From an uncultured Clostridia bacterium (GTDB lineage Bacteria > Bacillota > Clostridia > Acetivibrionales > CALMWN01), in the NCBI GenBank assembly GCA_937873555.1, contig CALMWN010000430.1, positions 1 to 11,640 on the forward strand: a stretch of 11,640 nucleotides of DNA. The letters are read 5' to 3'. Positions 1 through 6,386 of this stretch are shown in pieces. A program made the translations under genes and the position numbers. A model generated the notes under the pieces. That model did not search any database. It was not told where the DNA came from and saw nothing but the letters and a program-made list of their open reading frames with translations. Each line of letters opens with the position of its first letter. Position 1 is the stretch's first letter.

Positions 1-40
1 AGCTAATGTCTGTCAGGACAGCTTAAATCCTTAACTAATT

Positions 41-138
41 GAGAAGCGTCCCCACAGAGAAAAGACTGGCTTGCAATGGGTTTCAGGGAATTTGAATAAG
101 GAAGCAGGGGGGCGGTTTTTAGATTATATTGACAATAA
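41..138. repeat. degenerate copy of a dispersed repeat with a GGGGACGGTTC-like core
   Basis: This gene-free stretch reads ATAAGGAAGCA near 96-106, then a G-rich core GGGGGGCGGTTTTT at 107-120, then ATTATATTGACAAT at 123-136. The site at 2062-2134 has the same outer words in the same order: ATAAGGAAGCA, a core that read on the other strand is GGGGACGGTTCTTTTGC, then ATTATATTGAAAAT. An upstream GCGTCCCC at about 45-52 could pair imperfectly with the G-rich core. I infer a decayed copy of the same repeat family. No reading frame entering from base 1 stays open beyond base 34, so no upstream gene can be assigned. Confidence 0.35.
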
Positions 139-157
139 GTTGCAACGGGCATATAGT
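129..157 (+). promoter_or_regulatory. sigma-A promoter of the sulfatase gene
   Basis: TTGACA at 129-134 is a perfect -35 box. It is followed by a 17-nt spacer and TATAGT at 152-157, five of six matches to the -10 consensus. Transcription would start near 164, giving a leader of about 53 nt before the ATG at 217. The -35 box lies in the part that resembles the right end of the dispersed repeat. Confidence 0.7.
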
Positions 158-216
158 GAGAACAAAAGCAAATGAAAAAACTGTAATCCATAAACAAGAT
201 AAGGGGGAAAACAGTT

Positions 217-1569
217 ATGAAGCCGAATATTATTTTCATAACCTGTCATGATCTGGGGAATTATCTCGGATGTTACGGAACGCCAGTACCAACGCCAAAC
301 ATTGATAGACTTGCCGAGGACGGAATTCTTTTCAAAAACCATTTTTCTGCAGGGGCCATCTGTTCTCCCAGCCGGGCTTCTATAGTTACAGGCTGTTATC
401 CGCATACCAATGGAATGATGGGACTAGTCCACCGGGGCTGGGAACTCGATACGGAAAAATGCAGACCGCTGCCGGCTATTTTGAAGGAGAACGGGTATAA
501 GACGCATCTATTTGGTTTCCAGCATGAACATTGGGACCCCTTCCGGCTCGGGTATGAAATAGTTCATGATGTGAAATCAATGCACTGTGATGAGGTAACT
601 CCGGCGTTCATTGAGTGGCTGGAGCAAGGCAGTGAAAGCAGCAAACCCTTCTTTGCTGCCCTGGGGTTTTCCGAAGTACACAGGATGAGCATGAATCCTT
701 CGCACTTTAAACATGATTCTTACGAACCTTCTGATCCAAAAGATGTTGAAGTAAGACCATATCTTCCGGATATTCCTGAGTTGCGGAGCGATCTTGCAGA
801 TTTTTATGGAGCCATAAAACTTGTAGATAAAATGGTTGGGAAGATTATGGATGCTGTTCATAAAAATGATATCAGAAGAAATACACTTATTGTGTTTACT
901 ACTGACCATGGAGCTTCCTTCATGCATTCCAAAGCTACACTTTATGATGGCGGAACACAGACAGCCCTGGTAATGTCATATGAAGGAGTGCTTCCATCCC
1001 ATAAAATATTTGATTCCCTGACCAGTCATGTGGATATTCTGCCGACGATACTTGATTATTTAGGTATCCCTATTCCTGAATATGTAGAAGGCATAAGTCT
1101 TAAAAAAATGCTTTCCGAGCTCAAAGACAGTGCTTCTGGAGCGGACAAGGGAGCACACGGACAAAGACAGTATGTTTTTGCGGAAGAGAATTACAATAAT
1201 CATTTTAACCCGTCTAGAATGGTCCGCTCACATCAATATAAATACATACGAAATGGACTGGATATTTGCATATTCGATTTCCTTATCCCAGAGATCGAAT
1301 TGAGTACAATCGATTTCAGGAAAAACAGGGCAGTATTTGATTTCTATTCCACGGATAGGTGTTCTGAAGAACTTTATGACCTTGAAAAGGATCCAGGGGA
1401 GATGAATAATGTAGCAAAGTCACAGGAATACACCTCTATCCTGGAAGAATTAAGAAATACTCTTAACAAGCATATGGAAGAAACGAAGGACCCTTTCAGG
1501 AACTTCCGCAATGAAATTAAAATGCCGGAGAAAGCATATACATTGTTACGAAAAAGTAGGGAAGAGTGA
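217..1569 (+). CDS. Cys-type formylglycine-dependent sulfatase (N-sulfoglucosamine sulfohydrolase-like)
   Basis: This 450-residue enzyme hydrolyses sulfate esters or sulfamates. The signature C-S-P-S-R at residues 49-53 (then ASIVTG) marks Cys49 as the residue converted to formylglycine; the Cys form is the one matured in anaerobes by the radical-SAM enzyme anSME. PHTNG at 62-66 and TTDHG at 229-233 (Asp230, His231) fit catalytic and metal-binding positions. EELYDLEKDPGE at 385-396 is the usual C-terminal sulfatase motif. The first metal motif is C-H-D-L-G (10-14), so only Asp12 of the common Asp-Asp pair is present. The CSPSRAS block and the following NGM-GL resemble heparan N-sulfatase (SGSH), but the substrate cannot be fixed. 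No signal peptide or membrane segment is visible, suggesting a cytoplasmic enzyme. AAGGGGG at 201-207 is the ribosome binding site. No maturase gene is in the window. Confidence 0.9.
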   Translation: MKPNIIFITCHDLGNYLGCYGTPVPTPNIDRLAEDGILFKNHFSAGAICSPSRASIVTGCYPHTNGMMGLVHRGWELDTEKCRPLPAILKENGYKTHLFGFQHEHWDPFRLGYEIVHDVKSMHCDEVTPAFIEWLEQGSESSKPFFAALGFSEVHRMSMNPSHFKHDSYEPSDPKDVEVRPYLPDIPELRSDLADFYGAIKLVDKMVGKIMDAVHKNDIRRNTLIVFTTDHGASFMHSKATLYDGGTQTALVMSYEGVLPSHKIFDSLTSHVDILPTILDYLGIPIPEYVEGISLKKMLSELKDSASGADKGAHGQRQYVFAEENYNNHFNPSRMVRSHQYKYIRNGLDICIFDFLIPEIELSTIDFRKNRAVFDFYSTDRCSEELYDLEKDPGEMNNVAKSQEYTSILEELRNTLNKHMEETKDPFRNFRNEIKMPEKAYTLLRKSREE

Positions 1570-1592
1570 CAAGGAGACGGGGTTATTGAAAA

Positions 1593-1626
1593 CACCTCAG
1601 ATATCTTATACTATATTCCTGGGGTG
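1593..1626 (+). terminator. possible weak terminator hairpin after the sulfatase
   Basis: CACCTCAG at 1593-1600 pairs with CTGGGGTG at 1619-1626, eight base pairs including one G-U, around an 18-nt loop. A short AATTTTAT tail follows instead of a clean U-run. The position 24 nt past the sulfatase stop fits a terminator, but the large loop and poor tail make it weak. Confidence 0.3.
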
Positions 1627-1801
1627 AATTTTATGCTGTCAATGGCGGGGGGAAAGTGTAGGAAATTGATGGTTAAACTTTATATATATATATAAACATA
1701 AAGATTGATGAGTATGTATATCTTAATTTTTACTTAGTTGAATGATTTTTTATATGTACGTCGAAAAATAACATTATTATCATTATAAAATTGATTACAT
1801 G

Positions 1802-1838
1802 TTGTGGGGGGACTAGCGGCGTTACCACAAAGTAACGC
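1802..1838. repeat. 7-bp stem-loop with possible pseudoknot pairing
   Basis: GCGTTAC at 1819-1825 and GTAACGC at 1832-1838 form a perfect 7-bp stem with the 6-nt loop CACAAA. The upstream TTGTG at 1802-1806 is complementary to the loop bases CACAA at 1826-1830, so an H-type pseudoknot is possible. The stem is clear; the pseudoknot is an inference and 5 bp could arise by chance. Confidence 0.4.
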
Positions 1839-1923
1839 AAATAATTAAGTATATACTGCTTCCGTTCTTAAATATGTGGCTCTTAATCTTTTAGGATACC
1901 CGGATTTAGCCCAGGTACTCCCT

Positions 1924-1965
1924 GAATAAGGCCGTACAGACATATGTCTGCCCTTTGCCTTAATG
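1924..1965. repeat. hairpin with perfect 14-nt palindrome
   Basis: CAGACATATGTCTG at 1937-1950 is a perfect palindrome. It is framed by TAAGGC at 1927-1932 and GCCTTA at 1957-1962, which pair with each other, so the 42-nt block is one nested dyad. A dimeric-regulator site or a DNA hairpin of a mobile element would both fit. Nothing in the sequence decides between them. Confidence 0.45.
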
Positions 1966-2061
1966 AATAATCTATATTTCTCTTCCTCTTGATGGAAGTC
2001 AGTTTTTGTATTACTTTGTAGTGAAAGCACTAGGTATTTCACCAAATCTTGTATTTAGAGT

Positions 2062-2134
2062 ATAAGGAAGCAAAAGAACCGTCCCCTTGCTTGCCCTTGC
2101 TTCTGTGAAATTATATTGAAAATTTTCTTCATCT
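2062..2134. repeat. dispersed repeat, composite of GGGGACGGTTC motif and hairpin-element right end
   Basis: The left part has AAGCAA at 2068-2073 and TTGCTT at 2087-2092 as inverted ends around a core that reads GGGGACGGTTCTT on the minus strand. From memory, this core recurs between genes of many Firmicutes. The right part, 2106-2134, matches 27 of 29 bases of 11612-11640 in the same orientation, and GCTTCTG at 2098-2104 is also shared with 11600-11606. This copy therefore keeps the loop and right arm of the element at the window's right edge, while its left arm differs. Confidence 0.65.
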
Positions 2135-2144
2135 TATGTAGAAT
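2116..2144 (+). promoter_or_regulatory. promoter of the zinc-ribbon gene at the edge of the repeat
   Basis: TTGAAA at 2116-2121, a 17-nt spacer and TAGAAT at 2139-2144 match the sigma-A consensus at five of six positions in each box. The -35 box lies within the 29-nt repeat end and the -10 box lies just outside it. Transcription would start near 2151, about 90 nt before the chosen ATG. Confidence 0.55.
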
Positions 2145-2239
2145 AAATAGTGAAATACAGGTGGAAAAAATTACTTGTAATGAAATTACTTATGAAGAAA
2201 TTATTCAAATTGGAGATAAATAGGGAAGGAGTTGTTGGT

Positions 2240-2599
2240 ATGGCATTGTTCGATGCGGTGAAAGAAAAACTTGCAAATGCAGGAAAGACTGCTATAAAAG
2301 CATCTAATGAAATCATTGAAGTAACTAAGTTGAACCTGCTGGTAAAGTCGGAAGAGGACAAAATAAAAGACCGGCTGCTTGAAATCGGTAAAGCTGTATA
2401 TGAGCATTACAGGGATGGAAAACCTGTGGAAGCGGAACTCAGTATCAGCTGTGAAGAGATTGCAAAATGTGAAAAGATCATAGACGAATTGAAACAAAAA
2501 ATCATGGAAATCAAGAAGCTGAGAGAATGTAAGGCCTGCCTTGCCCATATTGACGACGAGGCTTTATATTGTCCCAAGTGCGGAGCAAAAGTTGAATAA
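2240..2599 (+). CDS. small coiled-coil zinc-ribbon protein of unknown function
   Basis: This 119-residue soluble protein has a charged, Lys/Glu-rich helical middle (about residues 33-95, likely coiled coil) and a C-terminal zinc ribbon. The ribbon is built from C97-K-A-C100 and C111-P-K-C114 with ten residues between the pairs. The N-terminus (MALFDAVKEKLANAGK) is amphipathic. Similar short zinc-ribbon proteins occur in clostridia, but I know of no proven function. The start at 2240 is chosen because GGAAGGAG at 2224-2231 lies 8 nt upstream; an in-frame GTG at 2150 has no ribosome binding site and would add a 30-residue Lys-rich leader. The gene stands alone, driven by the repeat-edge promoter, and converges on the phosphofructokinase gene. 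Confidence 0.8.
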   Translation: MALFDAVKEKLANAGKTAIKASNEIIEVTKLNLLVKSEEDKIKDRLLEIGKAVYEHYRDGKPVEAELSISCEEIAKCEKIIDELKQKIMEIKKLRECKACLAHIDDEALYCPKCGAKVE

Positions 2600-2610
2600 A
2601 AGAATAAATA

Positions 2611-2643
2611 AAATGAGGCTTGAAATCAAGCCTCATTTTTTTA
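2611..2643. terminator. bidirectional terminator between the zinc-ribbon and pfp genes
   Basis: ATGAGGCTTGA at 2613-2623 pairs with TCAAGCCTCAT at 2626-2636. A T-run follows on the plus strand, and the AAATAAA before the stem gives a U-rich tail on the minus strand. It lies 12 nt after the zinc-ribbon stop and just beyond the end of pfp, so it can serve both convergent genes. Confidence 0.9.
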
Positions 2644-2649
2644 TACGGA

Positions 2650-3897
2650 TTATTTCTTTGCCAGAACTTTTTTCAGGTTTGCAAAGCGCGGAAGTCCGTT
2701 CTCAAGAACAGGCTTAGACTCACCCTGAATCAATGGGAGGGCATAGTCGATGAAATCCTGGGTAAGGCCGTTACCTTCCTTGTTTATCCATTCTCTCGGG
2801 ATTTTCTTCTCGGTGTTTGCAACGTCTGTCAGGTTTATCAGTTTGATGTTGCACTTGTATTCCGGTCCCTGAGCTCTTTCAAAGGCTACCATGTAGTCGG
2901 ACTTTCCTTCAACGGCATATCTCACAGCCATTTGCCCTGCCAGATAAGCTTCGTTCACATCTGTCAATGAACCTACATGTGCTGCACATCTCTGGAGAAG
3001 GCTGAATTCTATTCCACGTACCTTGGCGCCCGTCTTGTTCTTTACTATGTTTGCAAGTGTGGAAGCAAGGCCGCCTAATTGTGAATGCCCGAAAGCATCC
3101 TTGCTCTGAGCAAGGTCGGAGCCGTATTCGGATATATATTTTCCGTCCTTGTCCCTGATGCCTTCTGAAACCGCTATTATGACCTTTTTATTTTTATTGT
3201 ATATTTCTGTTGCATCTGCAAGGAACTTCTCCATGTCAAAAGGAATCTCAGGAAGGTATATCAAATCCGGGCCGTTACCTTTGTAAGCGGCCAAAGCCGA
3301 AGCTGCCGTGAGCCAGCCTGCATTTCTTCCCATTATTTCAAGGACGGTTATCATACCTGTGTCATACACTCTGGCATCGTGGTATACTTCCATGATAGAA
3401 GTGGCAATATATTTTGCAGCACTTCCATAACCCGGACAGTGGTCTGTTCCCCAAAGGTCGTTGTCTACTGTCTTGGGCACTCCCATGACTCTGCATTCAT
3501 AGCCGGATTTCTGCATGTATTTGCTTACCTTGTTGCAGGTATCCATGGAATCATTGCCGCCGTTATAGAAGAAATAGCGGATATTGTATTTCTTGAAAAC
3601 TTCAAGCAGTCTCTTGTAATCTGTTTCATCGTCTTCCGCCTTTTTAAGCTTGTAGCGGACGGAACCGAGTGCTGATGACGGAGTAGTCTTCAGAAGATCC
3701 AGTTCGTACGGATCCTCCTTGCTCATGTCATAGAACATTTCATCAAGCACACCCTTGATGCCGTGTGCAGCACCATAAACCTCCGTAATGCAATCCTGCT
3801 TTAATGCTTCCTGTATAACGCCCGCAGCACTGGAATTTATAACCGATGTAGGCCCACCGGACTGGCCGAATATACAAGCTCCTCTTAATTCACTCAT
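2650..3897 (-). CDS. pfp: pyrophosphate-dependent 6-phosphofructokinase
   Basis: This 415-residue cytoplasmic glycolytic enzyme phosphorylates fructose 6-phosphate to fructose 1,6-bisphosphate, probably with PPi and reversibly. The N-terminal phosphate-binding segment is GQSGGPTSVINSS (11-23). GGNDS at 113-117 carries Asp116 where ATP enzymes have Gly (GGDGS), and PKTVDND at 141-147 carries Lys142 where ATP enzymes have Gly (PGTIDND). These two changes are the established marks of PPi specificity. Asp145 is the expected catalytic base, and MGRNAGW (189-195) binds the sugar phosphate. AAGGAGG lies 8 nt before the ATG. The gene diverges from aldolase, the next glycolytic step. The only doubt is the phosphoryl donor. 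Confidence 0.95.
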   Translation of the reverse strand: MSELRGACIFGQSGGPTSVINSSAAGVIQEALKQDCITEVYGAAHGIKGVLDEMFYDMSKEDPYELDLLKTTPSSALGSVRYKLKKAEDDETDYKRLLEVFKKYNIRYFFYNGGNDSMDTCNKVSKYMQKSGYECRVMGVPKTVDNDLWGTDHCPGYGSAAKYIATSIMEVYHDARVYDTGMITVLEIMGRNAGWLTAASALAAYKGNGPDLIYLPEIPFDMEKFLADATEIYNKNKKVIIAVSEGIRDKDGKYISEYGSDLAQSKDAFGHSQLGGLASTLANIVKNKTGAKVRGIEFSLLQRCAAHVGSLTDVNEAYLAGQMAVRYAVEGKSDYMVAFERAQGPEYKCNIKLINLTDVANTEKKIPREWINKEGNGLTQDFIDYALPLIQGESKPVLENGLPRFANLKKVLAKK

Positions 3898-3975
3898 TAT
3901 TAAAACCTCCTTGTATCTGAAGTAATTTTATTTGTGCAAAATTTAACGTAATCAAATAAAAATATAACACAATGA

Positions 3976-4003
3976 GGTATAAAATGCAATTCATGCTTGT
4001 CAA
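3976..4003 (-). promoter_or_regulatory. promoter of pfp
   Basis: Read on the minus strand, TTGACA at 4003-3998 is a perfect -35 box. A 16-nt spacer leads to TATACC at 3981-3976, four of six consensus matches. The predicted leader is roughly 70 nt. The strong -35 makes this the best candidate in the spacer. Confidence 0.6.
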
Positions 4004-4204
4004 GTTTTCTTTTACCGATATCATATGTAAAGATATTTTATCCTTATAACCTCATCTGCATAAAATTTTCTTAATTTTCAAAATTGCCTTGATTTTGAGC
4101 CCCAATTTGATAAAATTATTCTGGAAAAAACTTAACTTTTTATGGAGATCTTTCAAGATTGTCAGAGGATATCTTCACAATGCGTTAAAGTGTTTTGCCA
4201 AGGG

Positions 4205-4210
4205 TATAAT
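4205..4210 (+). promoter_or_regulatory. -10 box of the fba promoter
   Basis: TATAAT at 4205-4210 is a perfect -10 sequence, 42 nt before the fba ATG. No convincing -35 box sits at the proper distance (GCGTTA at 4182-4187 is poor), so the promoter may need an activator or may lie elsewhere in the spacer. Confidence 0.45.
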
Positions 4211-4252
4211 ACTAATAATACATACTAATTTATTTATGAAGGAGTGGAAATT

Positions 4253-5182
4253 ATGCCATTAGTTACATCAAAAGAAATGTTCAAAAAGGCTTATGACGGC
4301 GGATATGCCATAGGCGCCTTTAATGTGAACAACATGGAAATAATCCAGGGTATCACCGAAGCTGCAAAGGAAGTTAACGCTCCCTTGATTCTTCAGGTTT
4401 CAGCAGGCGCAAGAAAGTATGCAAATCATACATATCTTATGAAACTCATAGAAGCTGCCATAATAGAAACCGGACTCCCGATTTGCGTGCACTTGGACCA
4501 CGGCGACAGTTTTGAACTTTGCAAGTCATGTATTGACGGAGGCTTTACATCCGTTATGTTTGACGGTTCCCACCATCCGTTCGAAGAAAATATCAAGCTG
4601 ACAAAGCAGGTCGTGGATTATGCCCATGACAAGGGTGTTACTGTAGAAGCTGAATTGGGAAGACTTGCCGGTATAGAAGATGCGGTAAACGTGTCTGAAA
4701 AGGACTCGGCTTTTACTGACCCCAATGAGGTTGAAGAGTTTGTAAAACGGACCGGCGTTGACTCCCTGGCAATAGCTATAGGAACAAGCCACGGCGCATT
4801 CAAATTCAAGGGCGAACCGAAACTCAGGTTTGATATTCTTGAAGAGGTTCAAAGAAGACTGCCAGGTTTCCCGATAGTTCTTCATGGAGCATCTTCCGTT
4901 ATTCCTGAGTATGTGGACATGGTAAACAAATACGGCGGAAACATGCCGGGTGCAAAGGGCGTTCCGGAGGAAATGCTTAGAAAGGCTGCTTCCATGGCAG
5001 TTTGCAAGATAAATATCGACTCCGATTTGAGGCTTGCCATGACAGCTACAATAAGAAAGTACATGGCTGAAAATCCTTCCCACTTTGACCCGAGACAGTA
5101 CCTGTCACCTGCAAGAGCAGCAATTAAGGAGCTTGTAAAGAACAAGATAGTAAATGTGCTTGGCTGCAACGGCAAGGCATAA
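4253..5182 (+). CDS. fba: class II fructose-bisphosphate aldolase
   Basis: This 309-residue zinc enzyme cleaves fructose 1,6-bisphosphate into dihydroxyacetone phosphate and glyceraldehyde 3-phosphate in the cytoplasm. It has the class II (FbaA/GatY) signatures: VHLDHGDS (79-86) with catalytic Asp82 and zinc ligand His83, GGFTSVMFDGSHHPFEEN (96-113), VEAELGRLAG (131-140) with Glu134, IGTSHGAFK (177-185) with His180, and LHGASSVIP (210-218) with His211. The length is typical of the Bacillus-type enzyme. AAGGAG at 4239-4244 is 8 nt before the ATG at 4253; the frame-extending GTG at 4244 overlaps that site and is rejected. A specialised role (tagatose bisphosphate) is possible, but pairing with pfp favours central glycolysis. 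It ends at a strong terminator and so is probably monocistronic. Confidence 0.95.
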   Translation: MPLVTSKEMFKKAYDGGYAIGAFNVNNMEIIQGITEAAKEVNAPLILQVSAGARKYANHTYLMKLIEAAIIETGLPICVHLDHGDSFELCKSCIDGGFTSVMFDGSHHPFEENIKLTKQVVDYAHDKGVTVEAELGRLAGIEDAVNVSEKDSAFTDPNEVEEFVKRTGVDSLAIAIGTSHGAFKFKGEPKLRFDILEEVQRRLPGFPIVLHGASSVIPEYVDMVNKYGGNMPGAKGVPEEMLRKAASMAVCKINIDSDLRLAMTATIRKYMAENPSHFDPRQYLSPARAAIKELVKNKIVNVLGCNGKA

Positions 5183-5204
5183 CAGCAAACATTCTGAATT
5201 CAAT

Positions 5205-5249
5205 AAACTTAAAAAGGAAAGGCGTTTCAAGCCTTTCCTTTTTAAGTTT
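5205..5249 (+). terminator. very strong intrinsic terminator after fba
   Basis: A perfect 19-bp stem (5205-5223 with 5231-5249) encloses the 7-nt loop GTTTCAA. The GC-rich top (AGGAAAGGC/GCCTTTCCT) sits on an A-tract/T-tract base, so the U-run is part of the stem. It lies 22 nt after the stop codon. Confidence 0.9.
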
Positions 5250-5345
5250 GCCAGACATCTGCCATAAAGCATATTGTTGAAGCATTTTACATGTTAGCGG
5301 GGATCCTCTCATTTCATATATGCATCCCGATCAAATACGGCATTG

Positions 5346-5351
5346 TATAAT
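5346..5351 (+). promoter_or_regulatory. possible -10 box for the dehydratase-like operon
   Basis: TATAAT at 5346-5351 lies 42 nt before the ATG at 5394, downstream of the fba terminator. No -35 match is seen 16-18 nt upstream (CATCCC region), so the promoter call rests on the -10 and on the need for a start after the terminator. Confidence 0.35.
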
Positions 5352-5393
5352 TCAAAGTTCAAAAGTCAATAATATTCTGCGAGGTGTTTATAG

Positions 5394-6386
5394 ATGGCAA
5401 AAAAAGTAGGTGTACCTAGAGGCTTGTTTTACTACCAGTACTTTCCCCTCTGGCGAACATTCCTGGAAGAGCTGGGTGCAGAAATTATCGTTTCGGATTA
5501 TTCCACTAAAAGAATTTTGAATGATGGCGTAAAGGCCAGTGTGGATGAGGCATGCCTCCCTGTCAAGCTATTCCACGGGCATGTGCTTGACATAAAGGAT
5601 AGGGTTGACTATTTGTTTATTCCCAGGTTTACAAGCATATCCAGGGATGAATATATTTGCCCGAAATTCGGTGGATTGCCCGATGTCATAAGGCACAGCA
5701 TTAATAACCTGCCTCAAATAATAGATACTGAAGTAAACTTGAGGAAATCCGGGAGAAACTCCTGGAAGGCGGCTTTTGAGGTAGGAAGAAACTTTACCTG
5801 TGATAAAAAGCTGATAAAAAAAGCCTATTTAAAGGCGCTGGAGGAATACAGGGCTTTCAGGAAACAAGTCAAAAGCGGGATACTGCCCTGCGATATCCTG
5901 GATAAAAGGAGGAAACCCGTCCAACCGGCCAAGGGGAAAAAACTGAAAATCATGGTAATAGGACATGTCTACAATCTATACGACAGCTTTGTAAACATGG
6001 ATATGATAAATAAACTGAGAAGCAGTAATGTTGTGGTAACAACGGTAGACATGATAGACGACAGAATAATAAATACTAAAGCGGGAGCCTTACAGAAGAA
6101 AATGTTCTGGAATTTTGGAAGAAAGGCTGCCGGAAGCGCATTTCACATGCTGGATAGTGCGGATGTCGACGGCATAATATATATTATGTCCTTTGGCTGC
6201 GGAGTGGATTCATTTGTATGCGATTTGATAGAAAGAAAAATCAGGAGTGAAAGCGACATACCCTTCATAATAGTGACAATAGATGAGCATTCCGGAGAAG
6301 CAGGTATAAATACCAGGCTGGAAGCATTTGTGGATATGATAAGATGGAGGAAGAAGAATGAAACTGACATTTCCGCATATGGGTAA
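5394..6386 (+). CDS. DUF2229 / HgdB-family protein, subunit A (acyl-CoA dehydratase activase-related)
   Basis: This 330-residue protein resembles the DUF2229 (CoA enzyme activase uncharacterised) and 2-hydroxyacyl-CoA dehydratase group. Seen directly: an N-terminal VGVPRGLFYYQYFPLW, a Cys motif DEACLPVKL (51-59, Cys54), YICPKFGGLPD (87-97, Cys89), SFGCGVDSFVCD (266-277, Cys269 and Cys276) and the C-terminal DEHSGEAGINTRLEAFVD (297-314) that is characteristic of this family. The conserved cysteines could ligate an iron-sulfur cluster. Family members act with an ATPase activase that injects low-potential electrons, or occur as domains of one long fused protein. The substrate here is unknown. 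GAGGTG is the ribosome binding site. The next gene begins 29 nt before this one ends, implying translational coupling and probably a heteromeric complex. Confidence 0.75.
   Translation: MAKKVGVPRGLFYYQYFPLWRTFLEELGAEIIVSDYSTKRILNDGVKASVDEACLPVKLFHGHVLDIKDRVDYLFIPRFTSISRDEYICPKFGGLPDVIRHSINNLPQIIDTEVNLRKSGRNSWKAAFEVGRNFTCDKKLIKKAYLKALEEYRAFRKQVKSGILPCDILDKRRKPVQPAKGKKLKIMVIGHVYNLYDSFVNMDMINKLRSSNVVVTTVDMIDDRIINTKAGALQKKMFWNFGRKAAGSAFHMLDSADVDGIIYIMSFGCGVDSFVCDLIERKIRSESDIPFIIVTIDEHSGEAGINTRLEAFVDMIRWRKKNETDISAYG

Larger units (their letters stand above)
1570..2239. other. AT-rich intergenic region without a convincing gene
   Basis: About 670 bases separate the sulfatase from the zinc-ribbon gene. 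The stretch holds the weak hairpin after the sulfatase, an alternating TA tract at about 1680-1694, a hairpin at 1819-1838, a hairpin with a perfect 14-nt palindrome at 1924-1965, a dispersed repeat at 2062-2134 and a promoter at 2116-2144. The longest minus-strand frame (1845-2045, 66 codons from a TTG) has no ribosome binding site and no motif I recognise. The density of dyads suggests non-coding or mobile-element-derived DNA rather than a lost gene. Confidence 0.6.
3898..4252. other. divergent promoter region between pfp and fba
   Basis: This 355-bp AT-rich spacer carries the leaders and promoters of two divergent glycolytic genes. A promoter for pfp is visible on the minus strand and a -10 box for fba on the plus strand. 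The middle (about 4030-4140) is rich in A and T runs with only short, unconvincing dyads. I see no riboswitch and no strong shared operator. Confidence 0.7.

Noticed and set aside
1633..1697. 20-codon frame ATG at 1633 ending in the TATATA tract
   Set aside because: It has no ribosome binding site, and the end is encoded by simple-sequence TA repeats.
1845..2045. 66-codon minus-strand frame in the long intergenic region
   Set aside because: It starts at TTG with no ribosome binding site, has no recognisable motif and overlaps the nested palindrome at 1924-1965.
2150..2239. Longer zinc-ribbon protein starting at the GTG at 2150
   Set aside because: There is no ribosome binding site before 2150, while the ATG at 2240 has GGAAGGAG 8 nt upstream, and the added residues are low-complexity Lys-rich.
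4244..4252. Aldolase start at the GTG at 4244
   Set aside because: The GTG overlaps the ribosome binding site that serves the ATG at 4253, and aldolases of this type begin MPLV.
4526..5083. 185-codon minus-strand frame inside the aldolase gene
   Set aside because: It is a shadow frame of a fully conserved aldolase and has no motif or ribosome binding site.
5291..5330. Possible riboswitch or attenuator in the leader of the dehydratase-like operon
   Set aside because: Only a short GGGAT/ATCCC pairing is present; no known riboswitch core or terminator-like U-run is seen.
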